DNA of 64,000 nucleotides from VSJD01 sp041653875 (GCA_041653875.1 JBAZEM010000015.1:5588-69587), one strand, 5' to 3'; counted from the stretch's first letter, positions 1-9,657 are shown. A program made the numbers and translations. The notes: a model not told the origin generated them from the letters alone.

Positions 1-17
1 CATAGGAATCTCAGTTT

Positions 18-124
18 TTTGTAGCCGCGAGACGAAAGGCTCGCGTGATTGGCCGGAAACGCCAGGCTTCGCCGGAGCGCTTCGCCCAGGCGAGTCGGCC
101 TAAACGTCCGACGGCTACAGCAAG
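18..124. repeat. palindromic intergenic repeat, GTAGCCG family
   Basis: The stretch opens with TGTAGCCGCGAG and closes with CGGCTACA, so its ends pair. A GC-rich inner part contains a second hairpin (CGCGAG/CTCGCG). Related sequence lies at about 4964-5030 and 24147-24203, always between genes. It ends about 60 bases before the first gene. Confidence 0.55.
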
Positions 125-185
125 AATCGCCCCGCTGCGGATCCCAGTTCAATTCTGCATTTCATCAACTTTGACAAGGAACCCC

Positions 186-1337
186 ATGACAAAAAAAAAC
201 CAGAACCTGTCAAGGCCCAAGCCCGCCGCTCCGGCGACGGTGACCCGGAAATATGCCGCCGGCAAAATCGTCGGCGTGGCCCAGGAGGTTTACTGCGACA
301 TCATCCGCAAAAACGCGCGCCCCACGATGCGTTTCCCCATCCGCTCGTTGAGCAACGTGAAGTACGATCCCAAGAAAGGCCATTTCGAGATTCTCAAGAA
401 AGTGGCCACGCGCACACTCTCCTACAACACGGTTAAAACGTTTGCCCAGTCCATGCGCTTGATGGCCACGACCAAGAAGGATCTCTTGGACAAAGACGAT
501 ATCGCGGGCAAGCGCGAGATTTATTACAACAGCAAAAGCTGGGGCGAATGCCGGTTCGACGAACAGCCCGAAAGCGATTCCCTGCTGGACGACATGGAAG
601 CCATGCTGGGGATCAATCGGGAACAGCTGGGCTATATCCCCGAGGAACGCGGCGGCGAAGTTACCGGCCCGGTCACGGTGATCGACCGCGATCCCGGCAC
701 GGGCGGCGATATCCGCATCAACTGCGAGAAGCTGGGCACGGGCGCCTGGAGCATTCCATCGCAGGTCGAGCACCTGCGCTTCGAATCGAAGGCCAAATTC
801 ATCCTGGCGATCGAAACGGCCTCGCTTTTCCAGCGGCTCGTCCACCACCGTTATTACGAGCGCGCCAATTGCGTCCTGGTTTCAATGAGCGGCGTGCCCA
901 CGCGCGCCTGCCGGCGTTTTATCCGGCGTTTGTCGGACGACAAGGATCTGCCGGTGTTCGCCTTTACCGACGGCGACCCCTACGGTTACTGCAACATTTA
1001 CCGGACGCTGAAAGTCGGCTCCGGTCAGGCCGCGCACATCAATCAGTTCTTTTGTGTGCCGCGCGCCCATTATTTGGGCGTGACGCCGCAGGACATTCTG
1101 GACTACGACCTCGAAGACGCCACCCATCCGCTGGAGGAAAACGACGTCAAACGCGCCAAGGACGCCTTGAAAAACGACCCCTTCATCAGACATTACAAGG
1201 AATGGCAGGCGGCCCTCAACCAGATGTTGACCATGGGAGTGCGCATCGAACAGCAGGCCTTCGCCAAGCACGGGCTGAACTACGTCTTGGAAAAATACCT
1301 GCCGGACAAGTTCAAAAAAGGCAGGTTTCTTCCTTAG
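186..1337 (+). CDS. top6A: DNA topoisomerase VI subunit A (Spo11-like)
   Basis: Catalytic DNA-cleaving subunit of a type IIB topoisomerase. It cuts both strands through a tyrosine-DNA link and acts with an ATPase B subunit, which would lie upstream outside this window. The 383-residue protein has the winged-helix/CAP motif KREIYYN at 109-115, with Y114 the likely nucleophile by comparison with Spo11. A Toprim domain follows, with E210 and TDGDPYG at 261-267 (D262/D264). The ATG at 186 is chosen because an AAGGA ribosome site lies 8 bases upstream; the frame is open further upstream, but that part is repeat sequence. Topoisomerase VI is mainly archaeal and patchy in bacteria. Confidence 0.9.
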   Translation: MTKKNQNLSRPKPAAPATVTRKYAAGKIVGVAQEVYCDIIRKNARPTMRFPIRSLSNVKYDPKKGHFEILKKVATRTLSYNTVKTFAQSMRLMATTKKDLLDKDDIAGKREIYYNSKSWGECRFDEQPESDSLLDDMEAMLGINREQLGYIPEERGGEVTGPVTVIDRDPGTGGDIRINCEKLGTGAWSIPSQVEHLRFESKAKFILAIETASLFQRLVHHRYYERANCVLVSMSGVPTRACRRFIRRLSDDKDLPVFAFTDGDPYGYCNIYRTLKVGSGQAAHINQFFCVPRAHYLGVTPQDILDYDLEDATHPLEENDVKRAKDALKNDPFIRHYKEWQAALNQMLTMGVRIEQQAFAKHGLNYVLEKYLPDKFKKGRFLP

Positions 1338-1459
1338 ATATCGATCCGATCGAATTTTTGTCCCAGGCGTTTCCGGTATTCAGCAATGATGGCGGGGATC
1401 AGGGACACGCTCACGGCGACAAGGCGCCTCGTGCCGTTCGTGAACAATAGATTGCGCGT

Positions 1460-2503
1460 TTATTCAGCCGCGCCAAGCTCCAGATTCGGGCAGGCGTCCA
1501 GCGCCCAGGCGGCCTCGCCCGTGACGCCCTGCCCGATGCCCGCCAGGCCGGCCACCATCGCGGCGTTATCCGCGCAATGCGCGGCCTCCGGCAGCAGGAG
1601 CCTGACCTGCAATCCGGCGGCCATCTCGATCAGCCGGGCGCGTAAGCGGCGATTCAACGAAACGCCTCCGGCCACCGCCAGCGTCCGTACCCGTTCACGT
1701 TGGAGCGCCCGCTTGGTCCCGCGCACCAGGACATCCACAATGGCTTCCTGATAGCCCGCGGCCACATCTTCCAAAACCGGCGGACGGACGGCTTCGGGAT
1801 GGTCGCGCAGGTAATACAGCAACGAAGTTTTCAATCCACTGAAGCTGAAACACAATTCCGGCGCCAATCCCTCCGCAAAGTCGGCTTTCAAGGCGCGGGT
1901 TCGCGGAAAGGCAATGCGGACGGCGTCGCCAAGCGCGCTGACGCGATCGATCGCCGGGCCGCCGGGATACTCAAGGCCCAGAAGCTTGGCGCCCTTGTCG
2001 AAAGCCTCGCCGGCGGCATCGTCGATGGTCTGGCCCAGGCGCCGGTATTGCCCGGGCGCATCCACGCGCACCAGGCAGGTATGACCACCGGAAACGATGA
2101 GCGCCACCAGCGGGCAGGATTCGGCATAGCGCGGGGCATTGCGCGCCAGAAAAACCGAATACAGGTGGGCCTCCAGGTGATTAATGCCGATCAGGGGAAT
2201 GTTCAGACGCAGGGCCAGCGCCTTTGCCGCGGAAAGTCCCACCAGCAGGGAACTGGCCAATCCCGGCCCGTAGGTCACAGCCACGGCCTGCAAGCGAGGC
2301 CATTCCAGGGCGGCCATGGCCTCATCGAGCAACTGCGGCAGGTGTTCGACGTGCTGGCGGGAGGCTATTTCCGGGACCACCCCGCCATGCGGACGATGCA
2401 AGGCCACCTGGCTGAACACCGCGCTGGAAAGCACCGTGCCGCCATCGGCCACCACGGCGGCGGCGGTTTCGTCACAGGAGGTTTCGATGCCCAGGACATT
2501 CAT
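1460..2503 (-). CDS. tsaD: tRNA N6-threonylcarbamoyladenosine transferase TsaD
   Basis: Transfers the threonylcarbamoyl group to A37 of ANN-decoding tRNAs as part of the universal t6A pathway. The 347-residue protein begins MNVLGIETSCDETAAAVV, the ASKHA-fold signature, and carries the HLEAH metal-binding motif and a glycine-rich VSGGH segment. Length is normal for the family. The start at 2503 gives the canonical N-terminus; the frame is open upstream, but that part is made of a word repeat ending 4 bases before the start codon, and no ribosome site is seen. It lies downstream of the S41 protease on the same strand, 105 bases away. Confidence 0.95.
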   Translation of the reverse strand: MNVLGIETSCDETAAAVVADGGTVLSSAVFSQVALHRPHGGVVPEIASRQHVEHLPQLLDEAMAALEWPRLQAVAVTYGPGLASSLLVGLSAAKALALRLNIPLIGINHLEAHLYSVFLARNAPRYAESCPLVALIVSGGHTCLVRVDAPGQYRRLGQTIDDAAGEAFDKGAKLLGLEYPGGPAIDRVSALGDAVRIAFPRTRALKADFAEGLAPELCFSFSGLKTSLLYYLRDHPEAVRPPVLEDVAAGYQEAIVDVLVRGTKRALQRERVRTLAVAGGVSLNRRLRARLIEMAAGLQVRLLLPEAAHCADNAAMVAGLAGIGQGVTGEAAWALDACPNLELGAAE

Positions 2504-2507
2504 AAGG

Positions 2508-2542
2508 CGTATGGGTGTATGAGAGTAAGGGAGTATGGGCGT
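2508..2542. repeat. tandem word repeat (GTATGGG type)
   Basis: Imperfect tandem copies of a GTATGGG/GAGTA word lie immediately upstream of the tsaD start codon. This is one of about 20 loci in the window with short direct word repeats, each with its own word. Confidence 0.6.
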
Positions 2543-2608
2543 TAACCTGAACACCGTCGGAAACAAGCAGTCCAGGGTTGTACGCAAGCGCGTATCGGAT
2601 GAAGCACG

Positions 2609-3928
2609 TTATGGATGCTTGGCATATTGCGGGGACTGAACGGCGCGGGCTTGAAACAGGCGAATGCCTTTCAGCACATCCATGGCGCGCTCCAACTGGG
2701 TGTCGGTCGCATGTTCGAGGTCAAGCTTGATGTCATCCTTTTTGTCGGCGTCGCCCAACTCTTCGCGCGAGCGCTTGATCTGGACTTTCTGCCATTGCTC
2801 AGCCGACATTGGAATCACGACATCCGGCTCGATGCCTTTTTCGTGGATCATGCGGCCGCTGGGCGTGTAATACTTGGCCGTGGTCAGGCGGATGGCCGAA
2901 CCGTCTTCCAGCGGCTGGATGCTCTGGACGGAGCCCTTGCCGAAAGTTTTTTCGCCGATCAAGATCGCCCGGCGGTGATCCTGCAAGGCGCCGGCCACGA
3001 TTTCCGAGGCGCTCGCGCTCCCGCCATTGACCAGCACGACGATGGGATAATCGAGATAATGGACCTTGCCCTTGGCTTCATATTCGGACTGGACGCCCAC
3101 CCCCAGACGCCCCTTGGTGGACACGATCTTGGCCCCGCGCTTTAAAAATTTCTGACTGACATCCACGGCCGAGACCAGCAAGCCGCCGGGGTTGTTGCGC
3201 AAATCCAAAATCAGGGCATCCATGCCCTTGGCCGTCAACTCGTCCAAGGCCTTTTGCAAGGTGTCGGCCGTCGGCTCGTTGAACTGGACGATGCGCACGT
3301 AACCGATGTGGTCGTCCAGGATGGCCGCGCCCTTGACGCTCTCCACCTTGATGATGGCGCGCACGATTTCAATTTCCTTGACCTCCTGGGGTTTGATGCG
3401 CAGGATTTTGACCTTCACCTTCGTGCCGGGCTCGCCGCGCATTTTACGGACCGCCTCCTGCAGGGAAATGGTCTCGGTGGATGCGCCGTCAATGGCCATG
3501 ATCTTGTCGCCATGCATGATCCCGGCCCGGAAGGCGGGCGTGTCTTCCATGGGCGCGATGACGGTCAGGACGCCGTCGCGCATGCCGATGATAATGCCCA
3601 GTCCGCCGAATTCGCCGGCGGTATCGTTCTTCATGTCGGAATACATTTCCGGTTCCATGAACTGGCTGTGGGGATCCAGCGACTGGAGCATGCCGCGCAG
3701 CGCGCCGTATAAAAGATCCTTGTACTGCGTTTTATCCTCGTCCACGTAATTCTGGCGGATCAGCATCATCACTTCCGTCAGCAACTGCATCTTTTCGAAG
3801 GCCACCGAGTCGGTGTCGTTAGTCACATCCGCGCGGGAGGCGATCCTGGCGCCCACCACCAGGTTGACGCCCAGCAACAGCACCCCGACCAGCAGCAGAA
3901 AGCGCCGCCCGATAATCGATGCCGACAT
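2609..3928 (-). CDS. S41 family C-terminal processing protease (CtpA-like)
   Basis: Envelope serine protease that trims C-termini of exported proteins. The 439-residue protein has an uncleaved N-terminal membrane segment or signal (residues about 9-29), a cap region, a PDZ domain (about 105-190) and a peptidase S41 core. The catalytic pair is visible: S306 in NGGSASASEI (301-310) and K331 in GEKTFGKGSVQ. AGGAGA lies upstream of the ATG at 3928. The charged C-terminal 80 residues are usual for CtpA-type enzymes. It may be cotranscribed with tsaD. Confidence 0.92.
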   Translation of the reverse strand: MSASIIGRRFLLLVGVLLLGVNLVVGARIASRADVTNDTDSVAFEKMQLLTEVMMLIRQNYVDEDKTQYKDLLYGALRGMLQSLDPHSQFMEPEMYSDMKNDTAGEFGGLGIIIGMRDGVLTVIAPMEDTPAFRAGIMHGDKIMAIDGASTETISLQEAVRKMRGEPGTKVKVKILRIKPQEVKEIEIVRAIIKVESVKGAAILDDHIGYVRIVQFNEPTADTLQKALDELTAKGMDALILDLRNNPGGLLVSAVDVSQKFLKRGAKIVSTKGRLGVGVQSEYEAKGKVHYLDYPIVVLVNGGSASASEIVAGALQDHRRAILIGEKTFGKGSVQSIQPLEDGSAIRLTTAKYYTPSGRMIHEKGIEPDVVIPMSAEQWQKVQIKRSREELGDADKKDDIKLDLEHATDTQLERAMDVLKGIRLFQARAVQSPQYAKHP

Positions 3929-4052
3929 AAAACATATCTCCTGGATAGGAATCGCCCTGATTTGAAAATGCGTGAAACGTGGTTACTGTATCCGAAGCAT
4001 GCTGGAATGGCAATGCGAATTAATTGCCGATTAATCGGCGCGGATTTTGGTG

Positions 4053-4080
4053 TTGCGCCAAAACTCAATCCGTTTATAGT
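4053..4080 (+). promoter_or_regulatory. putative mutM promoter (leaderless)
   Basis: TTGCGC at 4053-4058 and TATAGT at 4075-4080 are separated by 16 bases. The predicted transcription start, about 4087, is 2 bases before the mutM ATG at 4089, and no ribosome site is present. Confidence 0.5.
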
Positions 4081-4088
4081 GCATCATT

Positions 4089-4919
4089 ATGCCGGAATTA
4101 CCTGAAGTCGAGACCGTGGTTTGCGAGTTGCGCGCGGGCGGCCTGGTTGGCCGCGTCATTGACCAGGCGCGCGTTTTTTGGAAGCCGCTGATTGCGCCGC
4201 TGCAGCCTTCCGTATTCGCGGCGCGCCTGAAAGGCCGGCGCGTGCAATCCATCCGGCGGCGCGCCAAGTACATCGTTCTCGCGCTTTCGGACGGCGACAC
4301 GCTCTTGATTCATCTGCGCATGACCGGCCAGTTGAGCCTGGCTCATGCGCGCGCGCCGCGCGACCGGCATCAGCATATCGTCCTGCGCTTGGATGACGGC
4401 CGCGAACTGCGCTATCGGGACACGCGCAAATTCGGGCGCTGGCGGTTGACGCGCGCGCCGGAAGCAATTTTGGGACGCCTGGGTCCGGAACCGCTTTCGG
4501 AACATTTCGACCTGAAGGAATTTGTCGGCCGCCTGTGCGCGAGGCGGCGGCAATTAAAGCCCCTGCTTCTGGATCAAACGTTCATAGCCGGTATCGGCAA
4601 CATCTATGCCGACGAGGCGCTCTGGACTGCGCGCTTGCATCCCGGGCGCGTCGCCGCCACACTCAGCGCGGCGGAAGCCCGCCGCCTGCATGGCGCCATT
4701 CGCCATGTTTTGCGCCGCGGCATCCGGAATCGGGGGACAACACTGGGAGATGGCCAGTCGAATTTCAAACGGCCCGGCGGCAAGCGCGGACGGAACCAGG
4801 AAGGGTTGAACGTTTTCCGGCGAACGGGTCGGCCCTGTTTGCGCTGCGGCCAACCGATCCGCCGGATCGTCATCGGTCAGCGCGCCACCCATCTTTGTTC
4901 CCATTGCCAGCCGTTGTAA
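4089..4919 (+). CDS. mutM: formamidopyrimidine-DNA glycosylase (Fpg/MutM)
   Basis: Base-excision repair glycosylase/AP lyase that removes 8-oxoguanine and ring-opened purines. The 276-residue protein starts MPELPEVETVV, where Pro2 (N-terminal after Met removal) is the nucleophile and Glu3 the general acid. It has an H2TH region with FIAGIGNIYADE and a C-terminal zinc finger, CLRCGQ...CSHC. Length is typical. It is divergent from the S41 protease. The start is fixed by the MPELPEVE signature even though no Shine-Dalgarno is seen. Confidence 0.96.
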   Translation: MPELPEVETVVCELRAGGLVGRVIDQARVFWKPLIAPLQPSVFAARLKGRRVQSIRRRAKYIVLALSDGDTLLIHLRMTGQLSLAHARAPRDRHQHIVLRLDDGRELRYRDTRKFGRWRLTRAPEAILGRLGPEPLSEHFDLKEFVGRLCARRRQLKPLLLDQTFIAGIGNIYADEALWTARLHPGRVAATLSAAEARRLHGAIRHVLRRGIRNRGTTLGDGQSNFKRPGGKRGRNQEGLNVFRRTGRPCLRCGQPIRRIVIGQRATHLCSHCQPL

Positions 4920-4963
4920 CTATGCGCAAGGTGTTCGGTGTTCAGTGAGGGGGGGGGGATTGT

Positions 4964-5030
4964 CGCCGTCGGACGTAGGCCGACGCGCCGGAACCGCGGC
5001 GTCACCGCCGCGGCTACAATCTTTCGGTCC
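4964..5030. repeat. palindromic intergenic repeat, GTAGCCG family
   Basis: GC-rich hairpin sequence including CCGCGGCGTCACCGCCGCGG (perfect dyad around GTCACC) and ending GGCTACA, related to the element at 18-124. It lies between the convergent mutM and topB. Confidence 0.5.
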
Positions 5031-5063
5031 GGCGTCTGGCGGCCGGCTTTCGCTCCGCGCACT

Positions 5064-7610
5064 TCATGTGCCACCGGCGGGACTCGTCTCGGCCAACTTC
5101 TTCGCCGTTCCTTCGTCCGTCGTCCGTTGTCCGTCGTCGGCTTTTGCGCCTTTCGCGCTTCCGACGGCAGCCGGCTTCTTTTTGGCGTTGACAAACTCGA
5201 AGCCCACCTGGCCGTCACGCGCGACAAGGTAGGCGCGGAAAGGACGCCCTTTGCGGGAGATAAACCGGGTCAGCAGGTCGGTTTTGCCGGTGGTCAACAG
5301 TTTGACTAATTGGGTCTTGTCCACGATCTGTTTCAGGATGACGGTTCCGCAGCGGAATGTGCAGGCGCGCTTCGCGCCGACCGCCTTTTCGCAGACATAA
5401 CTGGCGCCGTTTTCATAGACCGCGCCGCCGCAATTCGGGCATTTACCCAGGGGCTCCTTGCCGCTGAAATCGACGATCTCGGCGCCGGAGGCCGTCCCGA
5501 AATCGAACTCCACCTTGTATTCGGGGTTCAACTTGACCATGGCCGCGAATACCTTGCCCTTGTGGCTGTGGAAATTATCCAGGGGGCCGACCGATTTTTT
5601 GGCCAGCAGGTCTTCCATCTCGCCGACCTCGAACTGCCGCCCGGCCAGCGTCTTCCAGATGAAAAAGTCGCACTTCTGGCACTGGAAACGACGGTAGTTT
5701 TCATGGATTTCCCCGGAGCACTTCGGACAGGGCGCCTTCAGGATGCTGAAGTCGCCGGGCACGGTGTCGTGTTCGAACTTTTTGGTTTGCTCCACGATGC
5801 GGCGGGTCATGGCCGCGATTTCCCGCATGAACTCGGCGCGCGCCAACTGGCTGTGTTCCATCTGCTTCAATTTGAATTCCCAGTCGCCGGTCAGTTCAGG
5901 CGATCCCAGTTCGGGTATCTGCAGGCCGCGCAGGAGTGCGGAGAGCGAAAACGCCTTGGCGGTGGCCTGCAACTCCCTGCCCCGCCGGACCATGTATTTC
6001 TCGTAGATCAGGCCCTCGATGATGGAGGCGCGCGTCGCCGGCGTGCCCAGTCCCTTGGCGCTCATGGCTTCGCGCAATTCATCGTCTTCGACTAATTTGC
6101 CCGCGCCTTCCATGGCGGTCAGCAAGGTGGCTTCCGTGTAGCGCGGCGGCGGCTTGGTCTGTGTGCCGACACATTCGATGGCGCGGGTCTGAACAATTTC
6201 GTCTTTCTGCACGGCGGTCAAGGTGGGCATATCTTCGTTGTGGGCTTCTTTGCCGTAAACGACCATCCAGCCCGGGGCCACAAGAACTTTACCTTCGGTC
6301 TTGAAGGGTTCCGCTTCGACGCGCGTAATGCGCGTCGTCACCAGGAACTCGGCGGCCTGGTAAAACACGGCCAGGAAGCGCCGGGCCACCATGTCGTAAA
6401 TCTTGCCCTCTTCTTCGCTCAATATTTTCGGCATTTGCGCCGTCGGGATGATGGCAAAGTGGTCGGAAATCCTGGCGTTATTGAAAATCCGCTTGTTGGG
6501 ATGGACCCAGCCCTGCTTCAGAATATTGCCGGCCAATTCGCCGTATTCGGCGGCGGCCATGACGGCGAGCGTTTTTTTGACCGCGCCGATGTAATCCTCC
6601 GGCAAAGCGCGCGCATCCGTGCGCGGATAGGTCAGGACTTTATGGCGCTCGTACAACGCCTGCGCCAATTGCAGTGTGCGCTTGGCGGAAAATCCGAAGC
6701 GCCCGTTGGCTTCCCGCTGGAGACTGGTCAGGTCGAACAACAAGGGCGATAGCTGGGTGGTAGGCTTGCTTTCCTCGGTGACCACGCCGCTCTTGCCCAG
6801 ACACTTGGCGCGAATGGTTTCGGCGCGGGCGGCATCCCAGAGGCGTTCCGGCCTGGCATCGCCATCTTCCGATTTGCCCTTGGAAAAGGTTTCGTCGAAC
6901 CAGCGCCCCGGATAATCGCCGGCCGCGGCCTGGAACGTGGCATGCAGTTCCCAGTAATCGCGGGGAACGAATTTTTTGATTTTTTCCTCGCGCTCGACGA
7001 CGATCATCAGCGTCGGGGTCTGCACGCGGCCGACCGTCGTGAGCTGGAAGCCGCCCAGTTTGGAGTTGAACGCCGTCATGGCACGCGTGCCGTTGATGCC
7101 CACGAGCCAATCGGCCTCGGAACGGCAGACGGCGGCATCCGCCAGGGGCTTCATGTCGGCATCGGCGCGCAACGCGGCAAAGGCCTCGCGAATGGCGCCC
7201 TGCGTCATGGATTGAAGCCACAACCGCCGGATGGGCTTGGGTGTGCCGGCGAACTGCACGATATAGCGAAAAATCAATTCGCCCTCGCGGCCGGCGTCGC
7301 AGGCGTTAATAAGCCCATCAACATCCGGACGCTTGATCAGCCGGAGCAGGACCTTGAGGCGCGGCGCGCTTTTTTCGATCGGCCGCAGATCGAAGTGCGT
7401 GGGAATAATCGGCAAGTTGACCAGACTCCACTTGCCGCGTTTAACTTCCTGCCCCTCCGGCGCCGCGATCGACAGCAAATGGCCGACGGCCGAAGACAAG
7501 ACGTAGGCCTCGCTTTCGTAGAACTCGCCCTTCTTGCTGAAACCGCCCAAGGCCTTGGCGATGTCGGCGGCCACAGACGGTTTTTCGGCGATGATTAACT
7601 GCTTGCTCAT
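5064..7610 (-). CDS. topB: DNA topoisomerase III (type IA)
   Basis: Type IA topoisomerase that passes single strands and decatenates DNA. The 848-residue protein begins MSKQLIIAEKPSVAADIAKAL (Toprim domain), has INACDAGREGELIFR (Toprim acidic residues), and carries the catalytic tyrosine in LTYPRTDARALPEDY. Two C-terminal Topo_C/zinc-ribbon repeats follow (CPKCSG...CQKC and CPNCGG...CEKA). The start at 7610 removes a non-homologous extension. The last 30 or so residues include DDGQRTTDEGT, encoded by a tandem word repeat (5111-5140), so the tail looks repeat-derived. Confidence 0.93.
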   Translation of the reverse strand: MSKQLIIAEKPSVAADIAKALGGFSKKGEFYESEAYVLSSAVGHLLSIAAPEGQEVKRGKWSLVNLPIIPTHFDLRPIEKSAPRLKVLLRLIKRPDVDGLINACDAGREGELIFRYIVQFAGTPKPIRRLWLQSMTQGAIREAFAALRADADMKPLADAAVCRSEADWLVGINGTRAMTAFNSKLGGFQLTTVGRVQTPTLMIVVEREEKIKKFVPRDYWELHATFQAAAGDYPGRWFDETFSKGKSEDGDARPERLWDAARAETIRAKCLGKSGVVTEESKPTTQLSPLLFDLTSLQREANGRFGFSAKRTLQLAQALYERHKVLTYPRTDARALPEDYIGAVKKTLAVMAAAEYGELAGNILKQGWVHPNKRIFNNARISDHFAIIPTAQMPKILSEEEGKIYDMVARRFLAVFYQAAEFLVTTRITRVEAEPFKTEGKVLVAPGWMVVYGKEAHNEDMPTLTAVQKDEIVQTRAIECVGTQTKPPPRYTEATLLTAMEGAGKLVEDDELREAMSAKGLGTPATRASIIEGLIYEKYMVRRGRELQATAKAFSLSALLRGLQIPELGSPELTGDWEFKLKQMEHSQLARAEFMREIAAMTRRIVEQTKKFEHDTVPGDFSILKAPCPKCSGEIHENYRRFQCQKCDFFIWKTLAGRQFEVGEMEDLLAKKSVGPLDNFHSHKGKVFAAMVKLNPEYKVEFDFGTASGAEIVDFSGKEPLGKCPNCGGAVYENGASYVCEKAVGAKRACTFRCGTVILKQIVDKTQLVKLLTTGKTDLLTRFISRKGRPFRAYLVARDGQVGFEFVNAKKKPAAVGSAKGAKADDGQRTTDEGTAKKLAETSPAGGT
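5111..5140. repeat. tandem word repeat (CGTCCGT type) in the topB tail
   Basis: Tandem copies of GTCCGTC/GTCCGTT lie inside the 3' end of topB and are read as DDGQRTTDE. The same word type forms the long array at 48519-48704 and the short one at 55826-55862. Confidence 0.6.
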
Positions 7611-7773
7611 GGCAATCACTCGGTGTTCAGGGTTCGGTACGCCGGACAAAGCCGGCGGTGTCGGCGACGCAAAAGGCAAGCGATGAAACCACGTTTGACT
7701 TTTTTAATCCAGCAAAATATTTTTTTGCAAGTAATGGGTCAGTGAATGGGGGGCAATGAGGTCGTGTGCTGTG

Positions 7774-7854
7774 GTGTAGCGGCCGTTCGATAGAACGGCA
7801 ATCCGCGGTTCTATCGAACGGCAATCCGCGGTTCTATCGAACCGCATCTACACC
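7774..7854. repeat. palindromic repeat, GCCGTTC/GAACGGC family (composite)
   Basis: Three consecutive hairpins built on CCGTTC-4N-GAACGG and CGGTTC-4N-GAACCG, flanked by GTGTAGC and CTACACC, which pair with each other. Related copies lie at 32480-32566, 44644-44681 (inside larC) and 53619-53775. The unit sits upstream of topB and downstream of nadB. Confidence 0.75.
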
Positions 7855-7886
7855 CTACCCCCCCAATGAGCGACCCATTACTTTTG

Positions 7887-7984
7887 CGAACGGTTCAGCG
7901 GTTCAACGGTTTAAGAGTCAAGAATTGCCGGATTTTGAGCAACAAACCAAAACGGCGAATCGCTTAACCGTAAACCGTGAACCA
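7887..7984. repeat. facing word-repeat arms (CGGTTCA type)
   Basis: Direct repeats of CGGTTCA/CGGTTTA at 7887-7915 face an inverted arm (TTAACCG/TAAACCG/TGAACC) at 7963-7984, giving a stem of about 22 bp. It sits 3' of nadB. Similar arms with the same word occur at 26543-26625 and 37240-37388. Confidence 0.65.
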
Positions 7985-8002
7985 GCAGAACCTGCTTGCG
8001 CT

Positions 8003-9625
8003 TCAGCCGTTCTCCGGAGTGCGGCCGCCGGGCGGATCGCGGATGACGGTGTCGCGGGGCGGCAAGGCGGGGGTCTTCGGAGGATAATCGAGAGTGTAAT
8101 GCAGGCCGCGGCTTTCGCGCCGGTGAATGGCGGAACGGATAATCAGTTCGCCCGCGGCGGCGATGTTGCGTAATTCCAGCAGGTCGGGCGTGACGAGATA
8201 ATCGAAATAATACTGCTGGATTTCGCGGCGCAGGTTGCCGATGCGGCGGCGGGCGCGCTCCAGGCGTTTGTTGGTGCGCACAATGCCCACGTAATCCCAC
8301 ATGCAAGTGCGCACCTCGTTCCAGTTGTGCTCAATGACAATCGCCTCGTCGCTGGGCACCGCCGCTCCCGATTTCCAGGCGGGGATCGCCAGCGCCGGGC
8401 GGGCGCGGGGCAGCGCGCCGACGGTTTCCGCCATGGCATGCGCGCAGACCAGCGCCTCCAGGAGCGAGTTGCTGGCCAAACGGTTGGCGCCGTGCAGGCC
8501 CGTGCAGGCCACTTCCCCGCAGGCATAGAGTCCCGGCAGGGCCGTGCTGCCATCCACGCCGGCCTCCACGCCGCCGCAGAAATAATGCGCCGCCGGCACC
8601 ACCGGGATCAGGTCGCGCGCCATATCGATCCCAAAGCGGGCGCAGGTCATGTAAATATTCGGGAAACGCTCCTTGAGGAACGCCAGCGGCTGGCGGCGGA
8701 TATCGAGATAGACACAGCGCGCGCCGCTGACCTTCATCTCGTGATCGATGGCGCGCGCCACAATATCGCGCGGCGCCAGCGAACCGCGCGGATCGTAGCG
8801 TTCCATGAACGATTCGCCGCGCGCGTTGACCAGCACCCCCCCCTCCCCGCGCACCGCCTCGCTGATCAGGAACGATTTGGCTTCCGGATGATACAGACAG
8901 GTGGGATGGAACTGGATGAATTCCATGTTTTTTATCGGCGCGCCCGCGCGCCAGGCCAGGGCCACGCCGTCGCCGGTGGCGATATCGGGATTGGTGGTAT
9001 ATAAATACACCTTCCCGCCGCCGCCCGTGGCCAGCACGGTGAACGGCGCGCGAAAGGCCGCGATCGCGCCCGTCTGGGTATTTAAAAAATACCCCCCCAC
9101 GCACCGGTTGGGCCCGTCCGCGCCCAGCCAGCCGGTTGTGATCAGGTCGATGACCGCGCAGTGTTCCAGGATCGTGGCGGTCGGTTCGGCGCGAATACGG
9201 TTGAGCAGGATTTGCTCGACTTCCCGCCCGGTGATATCGCCGCAATGCAGGATGCGCCGGCGCGAATGACCGCCCTCGCGGCCCAGGTCGTAGCCCGCGC
9301 CGGGGATGCCGGGCAGTTCGGCGAATTTCAAGCCGAAGGATTCCAATTCCGCGATGCGCGCCGGCCCCGCGCTGACGATCGTCCGCACGACGGCCTCGTC
9401 GCACAGGCCGGCGCCGGCCGTCAGGGTATCGCGGACATGCTCCTCGAAACTGTCATCCGAGGTCACGACGCAGGCGATGCCGCCCTGGGCATAATTAGAG
9501 TTGCTCTCGGCGCGGTCTTTCTTGGTCAGGATGCCGACCCGGCCATAACGGGCCAGGTGAATGGCCGACATCAGCCCGGCGATGCCGCTGCCCACCACGA
9601 CGAAATCGAAATCCAGGATATCCAT
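8003..9625 (-). CDS. nadB: L-aspartate oxidase (quinolinate synthesis)
   Basis: FAD enzyme that oxidises L-aspartate to iminoaspartate, the first step of de novo NAD synthesis; NadA would use the product. The 540-residue protein shows the FAD-binding VVVGSGIAGL near residue 10, SNSNYAQGGIA, the active-site region GREGGHSRRRILH, and the C-terminal fumarate-reductase-type helical domain. GGAG lies about 7 bases before the ATG. nadA and nadC are not in this window. Confidence 0.95.
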   Translation of the reverse strand: MDILDFDFVVVGSGIAGLMSAIHLARYGRVGILTKKDRAESNSNYAQGGIACVVTSDDSFEEHVRDTLTAGAGLCDEAVVRTIVSAGPARIAELESFGLKFAELPGIPGAGYDLGREGGHSRRRILHCGDITGREVEQILLNRIRAEPTATILEHCAVIDLITTGWLGADGPNRCVGGYFLNTQTGAIAAFRAPFTVLATGGGGKVYLYTTNPDIATGDGVALAWRAGAPIKNMEFIQFHPTCLYHPEAKSFLISEAVRGEGGVLVNARGESFMERYDPRGSLAPRDIVARAIDHEMKVSGARCVYLDIRRQPLAFLKERFPNIYMTCARFGIDMARDLIPVVPAAHYFCGGVEAGVDGSTALPGLYACGEVACTGLHGANRLASNSLLEALVCAHAMAETVGALPRARPALAIPAWKSGAAVPSDEAIVIEHNWNEVRTCMWDYVGIVRTNKRLERARRRIGNLRREIQQYYFDYLVTPDLLELRNIAAAGELIIRSAIHRRESRGLHYTLDYPPKTPALPPRDTVIRDPPGGRTPENG

Positions 9626-9657
9626 CGATTGCTCCGGCTAAGGCGGGCCTTGCCCGC

